NCBI GenBank assembly: GCA_029207755.1
Contig: JARCOQ010000070.1
Coordinates: forward strand, 248,001 to 312,000
Origin: Chamaea fasciata
Lineage: Eukaryota; Chordata; Aves; Passeriformes; Sylviidae
Reading direction: 5' to 3'
Length of the DNA stretch: 64,000 nucleotides
Part shown: in pieces, positions 34,315 through 45,600 of the stretch
Position numbering within the stretch: the stretch's first letter is position 1
Layout of the letters: every line of letters starts with the position of its first letter
The notes under the pieces: model-generated
What the model saw: only the letters and a program-made list of their open reading frames with translations
The model's database searches: none
What the model was told of the DNA's origin: nothing
Made by a program: the position numbers and the translations under genes

Positions 34315-35285
34315 ACCTCCTGTCCACGGCAGGCCTTTGTCCCTGGGTAGACTTTTTATCCGCCGCCAGACAGTCCCTGGGGAGACCTGCTGTCTGCGGT
34401 AGGACTTGGTCCCTGGCTGTCGAATGCCCCGGGGTAGACCTGTTTTCCGCGGCAGGACTTGGTCCCTGGGTAGACCTGTTATCCGTCGCCGGACTTGGAC
34501 CCTGGCTGCCGAATGCCCCGGGGTAGACCTGCTGTCCGCGGCAGGACTTGGGCCCTGGCTGCCCAGCCTCGGGGTAGACCTCTTGTCTACCGCTTCACTT
34601 GTTTCTTGGCTGCCCAAGTCCCGTGTAGACCTGTTTTCCACGGCCGGACTTGGTCCATGGCTCTCCAACCCCTAGGTAGACCTGGTATCCGCCGCCGGAC
34701 TTAGTCCCTTGCTGCACAACCCCTGCTTAGACCTGTTGCCTGCGGCAGGACTTGGTGCCGGGCTGCCCAACCCTTGGGTAGACCTGTTGTCCGCGGCCGG
34801 ACTTTGTTCCTGGCTGGTGAATGCCGGGGTAGACCTGTTTCTGCCGCCAGACTCTAACTGGCTGCCCAAGGCCTGGGTAGACCTGTTCTCTTCGGCCAGA
34901 CAGTCCCTTGCCGGCGAATGCATGGGTAGACCTGTTGTCCGCCGCCGGACTTGGTCCCTGGCTGCCGAATGCCGGGGTAGACCTGTTCCCCCGCGCCGCC
35001 CGCCAAACCTGGCTCCAAAATCCTGGCTAGACCGCTCGTCCCGTCCCTGGACCTCCAGGAGCCTGGGTAGACCTGTTGTCCGCTGCCGTTCTGACCCAGG
35101 GCTTGGCTGGTGAATCCTGGGTACACCTGCTCTCCCGGGTCGGCCTTTGGACCTGGTTGGTGAAGCCCGGGAAGACCCATTCCCTTGCGCCAGCCCCGGC
35201 CCCAAAACCCCGCCTGCACAAGTCGTCCTCGTCCCGCCCCCGGACCGGACCGCCGCAACCCTGGCTACACCTGATCCCCCGCGCC
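34120..35285. repeat. GTAGACCTG minisatellite, about 24 units
   Basis: Units start with 'tagacctgttgtccgc' and continue 'gccggacttggtccctgg'. Short units are about 36 bp. Longer ones, with an added 'ctgccgaatgccccgg', are about 50-53 bp. Starts are visible at 34160, 34204, 34239, 34275, 34312, 34348, 34382, 34435, 34471, 34524, 34575, 34625, 34676, 34729, 34779, 34830, 34879, 34927, 34979 and 35067, with weaker copies to 35268. The 5' part lies inside the HSF5-like frame. Confidence 0.9.
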
Positions 35286-36820
35286 GGGAGAGATGACAGT
35301 GAGATACAGCCATGGAAATTCCACGGCAATTCCGCCATTCCCAAGTGCCTCATTTCTCAAGCCCACATTCCCAGAGGAATTGCCCTTCCTCTCCCAAACC
35401 CACCTCTCTGCTCCACGGCTTCCTGACCATATCTGATGCCTTTTAGGGGCTCTTCCACACACGTGTGTTGCAACTAATGCTTCATATGCTCCACCATCAT
35501 CCCTTTGCATTCCCAGCACCTTGGGGTCATCCAGTTGGAACCATGGGACACTGCAAGGCTCCTGGATCCCAGCTGGAAGGAGATCAAATCCTACCCCTTG
35601 CAGCTGTACTGGGGGGATCCATGGATTCTTCATTGGAAAGGAGGTCACAGCTGGAAACCACCTGCACCGTGTGGAGACCTGGGAACAACAAGAGAAGGGA
35701 CCCATGGAGCTGTGTCCCAGCCCTGTTGGAAACCAGATAGAAATCTCCCAGGACCCCGTGCACACAGGCTAAGAGGCAGAAAAGAATGCAGGGCTTGCTT
35801 TGAAACTCTCAGAAAAACTGAGATCCATAAAGTCACACGGGCAAGAAGTGGGAATGGAAGTTTTAGTTTTAGGTGAGTAAAAAGCTGCCTTAAGTGCCTT
35901 AAGCACATCGGACACTGTAGTAGTTGATAGAAAAGCCCTGAAGTCCAGTTTAAACTTCAGTAGCATTACCTCGCGCAAAGTTCACTAAGTCCTAGACATA
36001 TCATAAACATAACAGAGCATTGCTGACATTGCTAGACTGAATCGAAAGGCTGTAGGCGTAGGCCCTTGTGTAAGAAACGACCACCATTGTCCCACAACTG
36101 TGTTAGACCAGGACAGGTGCAAAAAGACAGGAAGAGCATCGTGTTTGTAGCAGATTGGATGATTTAGGAATAGAATGCATTGGATTGGGGGTGCTGCTGC
36201 TGCCGCTTCTGCTTGGCACATGGGGACTCTGTGCTAGAAGCCATTTTGCAGAATGGCACAGACTGTAACGCTCTGACCTTGGTGAGACTGGTGTAACCAT
36301 GTCAAAAACTACTTCTACAACAAGCAGCAGCCTCTCTTGATCCTCGCTTGGCCTGCTCCAACTTGCCAGCTGTCCCCACCAGCAATGTGCCCGCTGCTCC
36401 TGCGCGCTGCCAGCCCTTCCCTGGTGGTGACAGCAGCAGCTGCTCCTGCCACCGGCCAGCTCCTGTGCCTGGAGTCCCTTCCCGTGCTGGCAGCACAAGC
36501 TCCTTCTTGCCTTGAGCCCAATGCCAGCCTGCAGCTTGGGCTGGCTTTGCCAGCTCTCTTTTCCCAAGCCTTTGACTCCCAGACTTCTGCCCCAGCCCAG
36601 GGACATTTGTTATTTCCATCACCTGCTAGTTTGACACCATGAACCATTCTGGTTTTACCTAAGAGGTGAATCGTGAGGATTTGGGGGCTTTTTTTTGTCC
36701 ACAATGTCCTGTTAAGAGCAAGAACACACTGTTCTTACACCTGGAATTGTGGCTGTTCCTACACCAATGATTCCGCACTGCATGACTAAAGAAAATCTCT
36801 CCTTTTCCTTACTAAGCTGA
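35286..36820. other. Spacer DNA, no gene seen
   Basis: No convincing exon. The stretch 35990-36300 has an LTR-like texture but no identifiable ends. Overlapping frames at 36100-36700 on both strands are uninformative. Confidence 0.4.
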
Positions 36821-37720
36821 AGCTAGAGCTTAGTGCAAATAGGTGTTAAAAGAGAATGAATGCCATAATCCCCCTTTTCTATTTTGGTCGGTTGTGGATA
36901 CCTCCTCGAAGGATCCAGAACGACTCCAAAACGTTTTGCATACAGTGAAGAAAAAGCAAGCCAAAATTCCCTCTGGATGACAAGGTTGGAAAACCTGTTT
37001 GAATCACTGTCACTGTTTCTCACCACATCTGCTTAACCTGACAAGAAATTCAGCTGATTTTCTCTGAGAAAAACACAGTTCAGTTTTTGTTAAAATTTTA
37101 AAAGTTTAATAATAAACAATAAGAAGAGACATAAGAAAAGCAAAACTACAGACGTCTGGGTGCCTGGTGTTTCCACCCAAAGCACAGCTTGCTAACAAAG
37201 GATCTTTCCTTTAAATACCATAGGTTATTGCGTATTCATAAATTTCGTATGTGATTTACACATTCCTTTTGACTTTAGGTGTTCCTGCTTAATTGCAACT
37301 TTTCTCTCCCACCATTCTTTCTTACACATAAATTTTTCATGCCTCCACAAAGTCGTAAATCTCTTGATAACGAAGGCAATAAATTCTTCCCATTGGAGTC
37401 GTCGGTGTCCTTGCTATTGTGTCTATCCACATGAGATTATGTGAGGAATTTCTTCATTGCTTCTCCAATTTTTTTTGTAATTTTTTTAACTAGTTACAAA
37501 AAGCATCTGCTATAGCCTAAAAACTGTATTTATCCCACTACTACAAGAGGGTATATTACTGTAGCATAACTTTCTACCATAACACATCTAAGATTCATTT
37601 TCATATTTGTAAAAAGACAAAGACTTAATATGTATTTATAACAATGCTGAGGCAGTTTTGCAATGAAGCAGCAGCGTGTCATGGTGCTAAATAGGAATTT
37701 GGCATTACCTCTAATGTTCA
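36821..37720 (-). mobile_element. Possible old LTR/ERV leader, minus strand
   Basis: AT-rich text which, read on the minus strand, has a polyadenylation-type stretch ('ttattgtttattattaaac' near 37110), a possible LTR end '...ttcttgtca' near 37038 and a leader-like sequence beyond. No second LTR or terminal duplication was found, so this is tentative. Confidence 0.3.
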
Positions 37721-38133
37721 CTGCTGCAAAGTATAGTAGTACACAGCAAGGCAGACTGGGTTAACACAGTCATTCCTCCCCTCCCCTTCCTCCTGTCCAT
37801 CCCATTGTCTCCTCTGCAGAAGATGCAGGCTATGAAAACAAGGCAAGGTTGTGACCCATTTTTCTTCTGCTCCTGGGCTCCAGGATGACCTTCAGAGGGA
37901 CACTTGGAGCGCTTCCTGAAGAGCTGCCCATGGCATGGCGGGTGGATTTGTCCTCCCTGGGTGGCTCTGGTTGGACTTGAAGGCTCCGTGGAGTCCCGGA
38001 GTTTTCTCAGCCGCCCTTGCAGTGAGTTCTCAGCCAAGGTGTGGCTCTGCTGCCATCCCAAACCTGTGCTTTCCTTGCGCAGCCTGAGTGCAAGTGAGGC
38101 ATGTGCTGGGCATGGATGGAGATTTCCATGGCC
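37721..38133. other. Spacer DNA next to right inner boundary
   Basis: No gene or repeat recognised. Ends where homology to the left arm begins. Confidence 0.5.
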
Positions 38134-39060
38134 AAAATCCTCCAGTATTTACAACTGCTCATTGCTCTGGACAGCACAAATCACAAAACACCCATTGCAG
38201 TTGACAATTGTATTTTCTTGCAGATTCCTACAGCTGCACTGCTGATCGACAAATACACCAGAATTGATTTCACATGGAAAATGTCATTTATTACAAAATG
38301 CTTCACCGGCGCTGACACTATACAACTATGTATTTAATTTAACTATATATCTCAATTTAAATTAAAAAAGGGATTTTTTAAATTTTTACAACAATGCTAT
38401 GTAAAAATATACAAATATCCACTTCAGTTAAGAAAACCTTAATTTATTGCCAACATCTACAACAACTCACTAGACACAAAGATCAATTAGGTGTTTAGCA
38501 ACTTAATTTATTACATATTACTTCAAGCCTAAAGCCCATCTAGGAATACAAAAATATCAGTATTTCTATCTATACAGTCGTCTACAAAGATCTCAATCGA
38601 TACAATGACACAACTATACATCTCCAAACATGTTTAAATAGAAAGATACACCCAGATACACCCACCTCAAAATACAGAAGTCAATACACAGATGTAAATA
38701 GAAAACTAGATCTATTTACTTCTAGGAATACCAATATACCTAATTAAAGAGCCATATAACTCCAACTGCATAAATAGAAATACCTACACAACTGTATTCA
38801 TGGGAAATAGAATGAAAACACAGATAGAACAGCATACTTACATATACATATACTTACATCCATATATACATATGTTATTACAAAGATGTATGCATATATA
38901 CAGACACATATATATGTAGCATACATTTATAAATATACCAAGATACATACAGAAATATTCCTATACAAATAGTAACTTGCATATATAAATATCCATGAAA
39001 TTATTCCTCTCTCTGCTACAGTCCATATATCTTTAAACAGAAATCTAAGCAGAGGGATTC
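38134..39060. other. AT-rich inner block of right arm
   Basis: Reverse-complement partner of 22430-23354. Contains 'tatacaaat' and 'acatatatat' runs and no gene. Confidence 0.6.
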
Positions 39061-39113
39061 CCGCCGCCCCATCTTCAAAGCCTTTCACTCTGTTCTTGCT
39101 TCCTCCCCTGCAG

Positions 39114-39324
39114 AGCAGCACCCCTGGACAAGGACAGCAGATGGCACTGGCTCAGGGGACAGTGCCTGGGGCCACCGGCAGCTCCCAGCGCTCCAGGGAC
39201 AGCCGGGGCTGGAACTGCTGCTCCGCCCGGCCCGGCCGCCAGCTCGGACCCAGCACAGCAACAGGGGACACAGGGGGCACAGGGGGAGAAACAGGAGCTG
39301 AAACAGGCAGCTGAGGGTGGAAAG
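39114..39324 (+). other. Candidate upstream coding exon, right PAK3-like gene
   Basis: 'tcctcccctgcag' acceptor, 211 bp, donor GGAAAG|GTAAAA. The frame is open for 70 codons: LDKDSRWHWLRGQ near the start, an Ala/Pro-rich middle, and Gln/Glu/Lys (EKQELKQAAEGGK) at the end. It would join in frame to an extended next exon beginning at 39565 after 'gcacactgacag'. A TGA lies immediately before that acceptor in the same frame, at 39559, so coding cannot continue further upstream without splicing. Confidence 0.45.
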
Positions 39325-39624
39325 GTAAAAATGCAGCCTAGACCAACACAAATATCACTCTATCCATCTCTATCGATTCACAGACCGTCACAGGGCTTTG
39401 CTTTGTGATGTCAGGGCACGGTTGCCACGTGGTCATGGTGACATCGCAAGGTTGCCTTGGTGCCCGGAAGGCCTCAGGGGTGTCAGAGCAGCTCTTGAGC
39501 TTGCTCAGTGCAGGAGCGTCCTGCAGCTTGAGGCGTCTGTCAGTGGCCACGTGCACACTGACAGGAAACTTGCTTTTTGATAGTGTTGGAGAACAGTTGG
39601 CAAACTTGCACAGCAGTTGCCACA

Positions 39625-42600
39625 ATGATTGGGCAACTCGCCGCTGCAGTTTTCACTGTTTATGGAGTTACTTATTCCTGCTATTTCCTGACTCACCTGG
39701 CAGGTAAGTAGAGGTTTTCCCTGGGTGTCACCTAACCTGGTTTTTGTGTCTTCCTGCTCTTTCTTAGTGACTGAGTTGATTTGGAAACAGAAAGGCCATT
39801 GGGATGCTGCTTGGGTAAAGCTCCTGTCAACACGTTCAGCTCAAAAGGGGGTGTGTGTAGCCACGGCCGTGCGGGCAGCATTTGCAAGGGAGCCTGCAGG
39901 GGTTGCGTTCCCTCCGTGGGAGAGTCTGTGGCAGCAGAGTTTGCCAATTCCTCCATTGCTGGGTCGAGCAGGACAACTTTGAAAATGTAGACTGGGAGGC
40001 CTTCTTGGAAAGTCTTCTAAAAATGGTTGTCTCCAGTTTTCTCAAAGCATCTGCTTCATTTTCCCTTGCCCACTGCAGGTCACCTGAGCCGGGTATTCAG
40101 AGGTGATGATCCTGAGGTGAGTAAGGAAAGAACATTTGATGTTCTTGGTGTTTAAAATTGTGCAGCAAGCTGTGAGCTTGGCCTGTGGCAGTAGAGTGTA
40201 GAGGGCCAGCTGAGTAGGCTGCAAGAAAATCCCTTTCCATGTCTGCTGCAGCAAGAGCAAAGGCATCACTGCCTATTTCCTAATTTTCCATTCCAGAGCT
40301 TTAAAAGAACTAAAAGATCAGTTTTGCAGAGAGAATGTGCTTCCTGATAGTAGTCAGGGGGGAATATCTAATTTGGAGCAGTGTCCAGTTGAATCAGCCC
40401 ATTAGAATTTAGTCAGAGTGACTTAGAATCCCCTTGCTCTCCAAGTTGATGATTTGTGCTTAGTCGAGCTGGTTCTAGAGCTGAAGAGAAAGAAGGTTCT
40501 AAATGATAGGTCATGGCCTGTGTCTCACGCTCCTGTCTGTCCACAGATCCCAGAACCAAGAGCAGACTCTCCTCCGGCTTCCTCTGCTCCTGGACAAGAA
40601 GCCGAAGAGGAGCCAAATGACCACAAGGCTCCAGCTGTGGTCACACCACAGCCGGAACTTTCCCAGCCAGTAAGTGCCACTTCTGGAGGGTGCTGTCTTT
40701 AGTGCGAGGCAGAGCTGCAAGTTTCTGAGCAGCCAGCTCTTGCTGTTGGTGGCTGAGGATGCTGAGTGCTGCAGTCCTGCCAGACCTAGCCATTCCCCTC
40801 AGCCAGTGACAGCTGGAAAATGGGCTTTGAGCTGCCGTGTTTAGGCCCCAGCTTGCTGGGATTCTGATAGGGGCCAGCCTGGAGCAGGAAGGTTCCCTGT
40901 GTGCAGAGGAGGGAGCATGTCAAAGGCACTGTGCTCAGCCTTGGTGGATACGTAGGGGACGCTGTGGTCTGGGGACACCTGTCCCTCTCCACAGACGTGC
41001 CAAGTACCCACAGGCACCAAAAGTCTTGATCTGAGAACACAAGCTCTTTGGGGTGGTTTGTCCCCGGGAGCTTCTTGGCTGTGCTTACCCGGGAGCACTT
41101 CAGAGACACACTGGGGACGTGGAGTTGCTGTTTGAAGACAGGGATTTTGGTGCCTTTGTTGCCAGGTTGTTCTTTTGCCTCTTCAGGCAGAGCAGTCAGT
41201 AGCAGAGCTGACAGGCACTCGGAGTCCACCTGTCTTTTGGCTTTTAAAGAGCTGCTAAGAGATGATGTGTTGTCCATGAATCTTTGGGGGGCCACTCTTC
41301 TCTTGTGTGGCAAAAGACACGTTCCCTGTCAGCTTCCAAAGAGGCTGTTGGAGCTTCAGCCCCAGATGGAGGCTGATTGTACTGCTAGTGTCACAGTGGG
41401 ACAGAGTGAAGGGCAGGGAGAGGGGAATTCAATGGAGCTCTTGGGACTGAGGAGGCCAGGAGTCCCCCAGGCACTGAAAGCACAGAGCCTTGGCATCTGC
41501 AGAGATCAGCACTGGGACAGGAGGGTTACAATGGAAGCAGAGGTGGGCAGGGAAGCAGAAAGAAGTGGCTGAATGAATATGATTTGTACGCTGAAAAAGG
41601 AAAAAGCTGAGCCTGATGGCATCTCCCAGTCACTTGCTCTGCATTTGTTTGTACAGAACGTTGAGGCAGAGGCACAAGCAGAGCCGCCCAAACCTCCGAG
41701 TGACACGATGGCAGCAAGGAGGAAGAGCAGGGAAGACATCAGAAGAACTGAGGATCAATGGAAACTCCATCAGGAGAGGGGCAATCAACAAAACCATGTA
41801 AGCGGAGGAGTAGTAGCCACTCCCCTGATGGAAGGTTCTGTCTCCTGTTCTTTACGGAACTTTGGAGACAAGTTGGAGGCAGAGCTGCAGAAAACTCGGG
41901 CTAGGATCAAGGCATGGGAGAAGAGGCTGGAGGAAGAAATGGAGATTCTAGCAGAAGACCGAGCGAAAATTGGTCTCCTCCTTGAGAAGCGAGAGGCTCT
42001 ACAGAAACAAGTGAGTGAATGAGCAATAGCCACTGCAGTCACCAACCTGGTGCTTTCTGCCCTTCGTGCCTTTCCCCTGCAGAGCAGCAGGGGGGTGGGG
42101 TGATGCCTCTGAGTGCCATCCTGCTCCAGTGCGTGCCACAGGCACTCTGAAGGACACTCCCTGCTCTGCTGAATCTCAGCTGCTGCCCTGCACAGTGGCA
42201 CTAGTGCTTTGGCCTTTTGGCCAGCAGTCATCTGAATGCATTCCTGCTGGCCTCTTCCTGCTCTCCTTGTTTCTTGAGGTGTTCTTGCAGGTGAACACGG
42301 TGACCCAGATGGATCTGGAAAGAAGCTGTCTGTATCCCTTGTGCATCTGGTCCTCTCCCTTTCCTCACAGTCGATGACTCTTGGCTGCAGGGACAAGCTG
42401 GACTCTCTGACTGCTTTGTTCTCTTTGACTTGAGGTGGAAGTGTTGACATCTCGCCTGGCAGCCTGCAAAGATTTCCATCAAGTGACTGGCAGCAAGGAG
42501 CCCCAAGATTCCTGTGAGGCACAGAAACTGTCCCAAGCAGCAGCGCTGCCGGTTGGGCACGTTCAGAAGATGCCGGAGGAAAAGAGGACTCCATGGGAGA

Positions 42601-45600
42601 AGGTAGAACATTTGAACAAAGAGCTGCAAGTGTGTCTGCAGCCCTTAGAAGGGGAAAAGCGTCCTTGGGAGAAAGCGGAATGGTCATTTTGGCAGTCACC
42701 CTTCAGAAAATCCATGCAAATGCATTTTGGAGAAAATGGACAATGAATCTGGCCTTGCACTCCAGTCAAACCAGCCTTTGGCTTTGAGCCATCCAGTTTG
42801 AGGAGTGGACATCAGAACAAACCCATGGCAGAGCCCTGCATGTGGCTGACAGCATCTTGCTAAGGGCTTGCACTTGAAATGGGATCTGGGGCTAATCTCT
42901 GCCAGCCACTTTTCTTTCTGACACCAACTCCTTTGTTGTCTCAGATCTCCACAGGCTCTTCTGTTGAACCTGCAGGAGCAGCAGTGTCACCTGAAGGCAC
43001 TAGTGCTGGCCAAGCTGTGCAGTGGAAGCCGGGCAGTTCGTTCATCTCCAGCACTGACAGGGCTTCTGCTCAGCAACAGGAGATGGAGGATGATGAGGAT
43101 GAGTCCCTGGAGCTCCTGAGTATGTCTTGTGTCTTTCTTCTCTGAGGGACAGTGTATTGTGTGAACGTGCCAGCACAGCTGGACCCAATGATCCTCCTCA
43201 CTTTGGTGTCCCAGGAGCATTTAGGGCTCCCCACAGGAGAGGCTGTGCTCCAAGGCAGCAAGAGAGTGCTCTGGGTGTTCCTGCTGCCTCTGAGGGCAGC
43301 TTGGACGTGCCTGGGGTTTGCCTGAGCTTCCCCAGCTGCTAAAGGCAGAAGCAGGGGTTGTCCTTGCATCAGCAGAAGGCTGTGAGCTAGCAAATGATCT
43401 GGGCAAGTCCTGTGTGCTAGTGGCCAAACTGGATAGAATAGTTAGCTTCCTAAATTCTCCTTAGACTCCTGACTTCTCATCTGCCATCAGAGCAAAAAAA
43501 ACCTTCACGGAAATTGATTGGTTTTGGCATTTTGTCTTTTGGTTGTGGTTTTAGTTTGGGGTTTTTTCCAGATTTTTTTTGGGTAGAGGTTTTTTCTCCA
43601 TCTTGAAGGAGCTCTTCTGCCCCATGAGTCTCAGTGGCGTCATTTTGATGACTGTTCTTATTTACCACTACTACATCTGCAGGTTTTTTAATGAGAATAT
43701 TATATATTTGTCAGTGAGGACTCTTTGGAAAGAACATCAGGTGACAGCAGAAACAGAGAGCAAGAGCTGGTTTTTTTGTGCCCCCAATGAAAAAAAACAG
43801 ATCTTTTTATTACAATCTGTATTTCATATCCTAGTTTTGTTCCTAGAAAGATACATCCAAGAGACACAGGCCTGGGGCATGATCAGATAAAAGTGCACTG
43901 TAGGCATTTCTCAGGAGTGAGCCTTCAGCCCCTCTGCTGTATATTCCTCAGATCCATGACACTTTTTCCTACCTGATTCCCAGTCATTCCCATGACTGTT
44001 AGAATGCTACCCACTGGCCCAAACCCTGCTCAGATCAGTCTCTAGGAAAACAAATCAAGCCCTTTGTGATTCTACAGCACAAGTCATTGAAGCTGCTTCT
44101 TGCCCAGAGCAGCTGCCGGTCCTGTGCCCTCAGATGAGAGCTGGTGGGGCTGAGAAGAGAGCCCAGCTGACTCTCTGTCTCCCGTCACCTGTTGGCACAA
44201 AAGGGCACTGCCGTGCACCTGGGTGTGTCTGCTCTCCAAGCCAATCCTGCCGTGTCCTCAGTGGGGGCAGCAGCTTGGAAGGGGCTGGGTGTGGCCGTGC
44301 CTTCTTGCCATTGCTTGTCAGTGCTGGTGCCTGGGCTTTGGCAGCTTTGTGGCGGTGGCTGCCCTGGCCCTGAGGGCTGGTGTGAGTGCCGAGGCTGGAG
44401 CCTTCCTTAGCTGGGAGAGTCCCGCTGCCGGCCGGCCGCTGCAGCGCGGAGCTGCCCCGAGGCAGCAGCCCCTGCTCTGGGCCGGCTCCTGCACGGCCTG
44501 GGCTGGGCTCACAGAGGGTCAGCATCTCCTCTGGGCAGCTGTCCGTGTCCCACCGGCACCTGAGGAGCACTGCTGTCCTTGCTGCCCTTGCCCGCTGCGG
44601 GAAGGTGGGCACGTGTGCGGGGCTGAGAGGGCGAGTGCAATGGCAGGGACTGATCCCTGCTGTCAGGGGGAGGAGAAGCAGTGTGGTTCTTCACGTGGGC
44701 CACGGGCAAGGGCGTCTTCCAGCTCAGCCTGCTCCTCAAGGGTGAGGGTCCTGCTGCTGAAGGACCCTTGGGATTGGTTAGAGCTTGAGCTGCTTGGGTT
44801 TACAAAGGGAAAGGCATTCTTTTGGTAAAGTGCTGCAAGGTGGGGAAGATGCCCTCCTCTCCTGGGAATGCATCTCCCTGTGCTTTGTTTGCTGTCAAGA
44901 GATCTCTTCAAAGGACTGTAGAAATCAGTGCTGGCCTGCTTGTACTGCAGAGCTGCCTGTCTTGTTGCAATTCTTGCAGTTGTTGTTGTTACGCAGCTGG
45001 CCACAAAGGACTCAGAAGGCCAGACTGTACAGCCCCAGCAGGGCTGCCTTTTGTATCTCCTGGATAGTGGGATCTCTGCTTTCAAGTGAGCATCTTGCAT
45101 TTTGTTTCCCTCAGGGCAAATGGCGAGCATGGAAAATCCCCGAAGGAAATACATTGAAGAGGAAATTGTTGGCAGAGGGTGAGTCCAACCACAGTTACTT
45201 GTACACAATCATGGGGCAACGATCTGCTGCTGGAATATCTGTCAAGGGTGAAGTCAGGCAAGCTGCAAACATATTCAGACACTGGGGTTAGTCTGCCCCA
45301 TCTCTCAGTACCAGCCAGAATTTGGAAGTGTGGTCAGAAGGAATTGTCAAAGACACTTGGATTTCATTGCCAGAAACAGCAAGCACCCCTTTTTGTAGCA
45401 GGCAGATAACTGTTTGAAGGAACATTTCTTCCCAAGAGTTTGCTGAAGGAAATAGTGTGATCAGGATAAAAACTGCCCAGTTTAGAAACTGAAATCCAAG
45501 ACGAAAGAATCACCTGGCCTTTGGAGCTGAGGCACTAAAGCCCAGTGCTTCAGAAACAGGCCCAGTGCCCATGCACTGGAGAGGAAAATGCATCATCTGC

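Larger units (their letters stand above)
23355..38133. other. Palindrome spacer, 14.8 kb, single copy
   Basis: Sequence between the two inverted arms. It contains a tandem repeat, a CR1 end, a partial ERV, a few exon-like segments, an HSF5-like gene and a minisatellite. None of these has an inverted partner in the window. Confidence 0.9.

Noticed and set aside
33766..34668. 300-codon minus-strand frame opposite the HSF5-like gene
   Set aside because: Low-complexity antisense reading of the minisatellite and of the HSF domain.
41657..41797. Splitting the coiled-coil exon at the GTAAGC at 41798
   Set aside because: No usable acceptor follows, and the frame stays open to the good donor at 42010, so one continuous exon is simpler.
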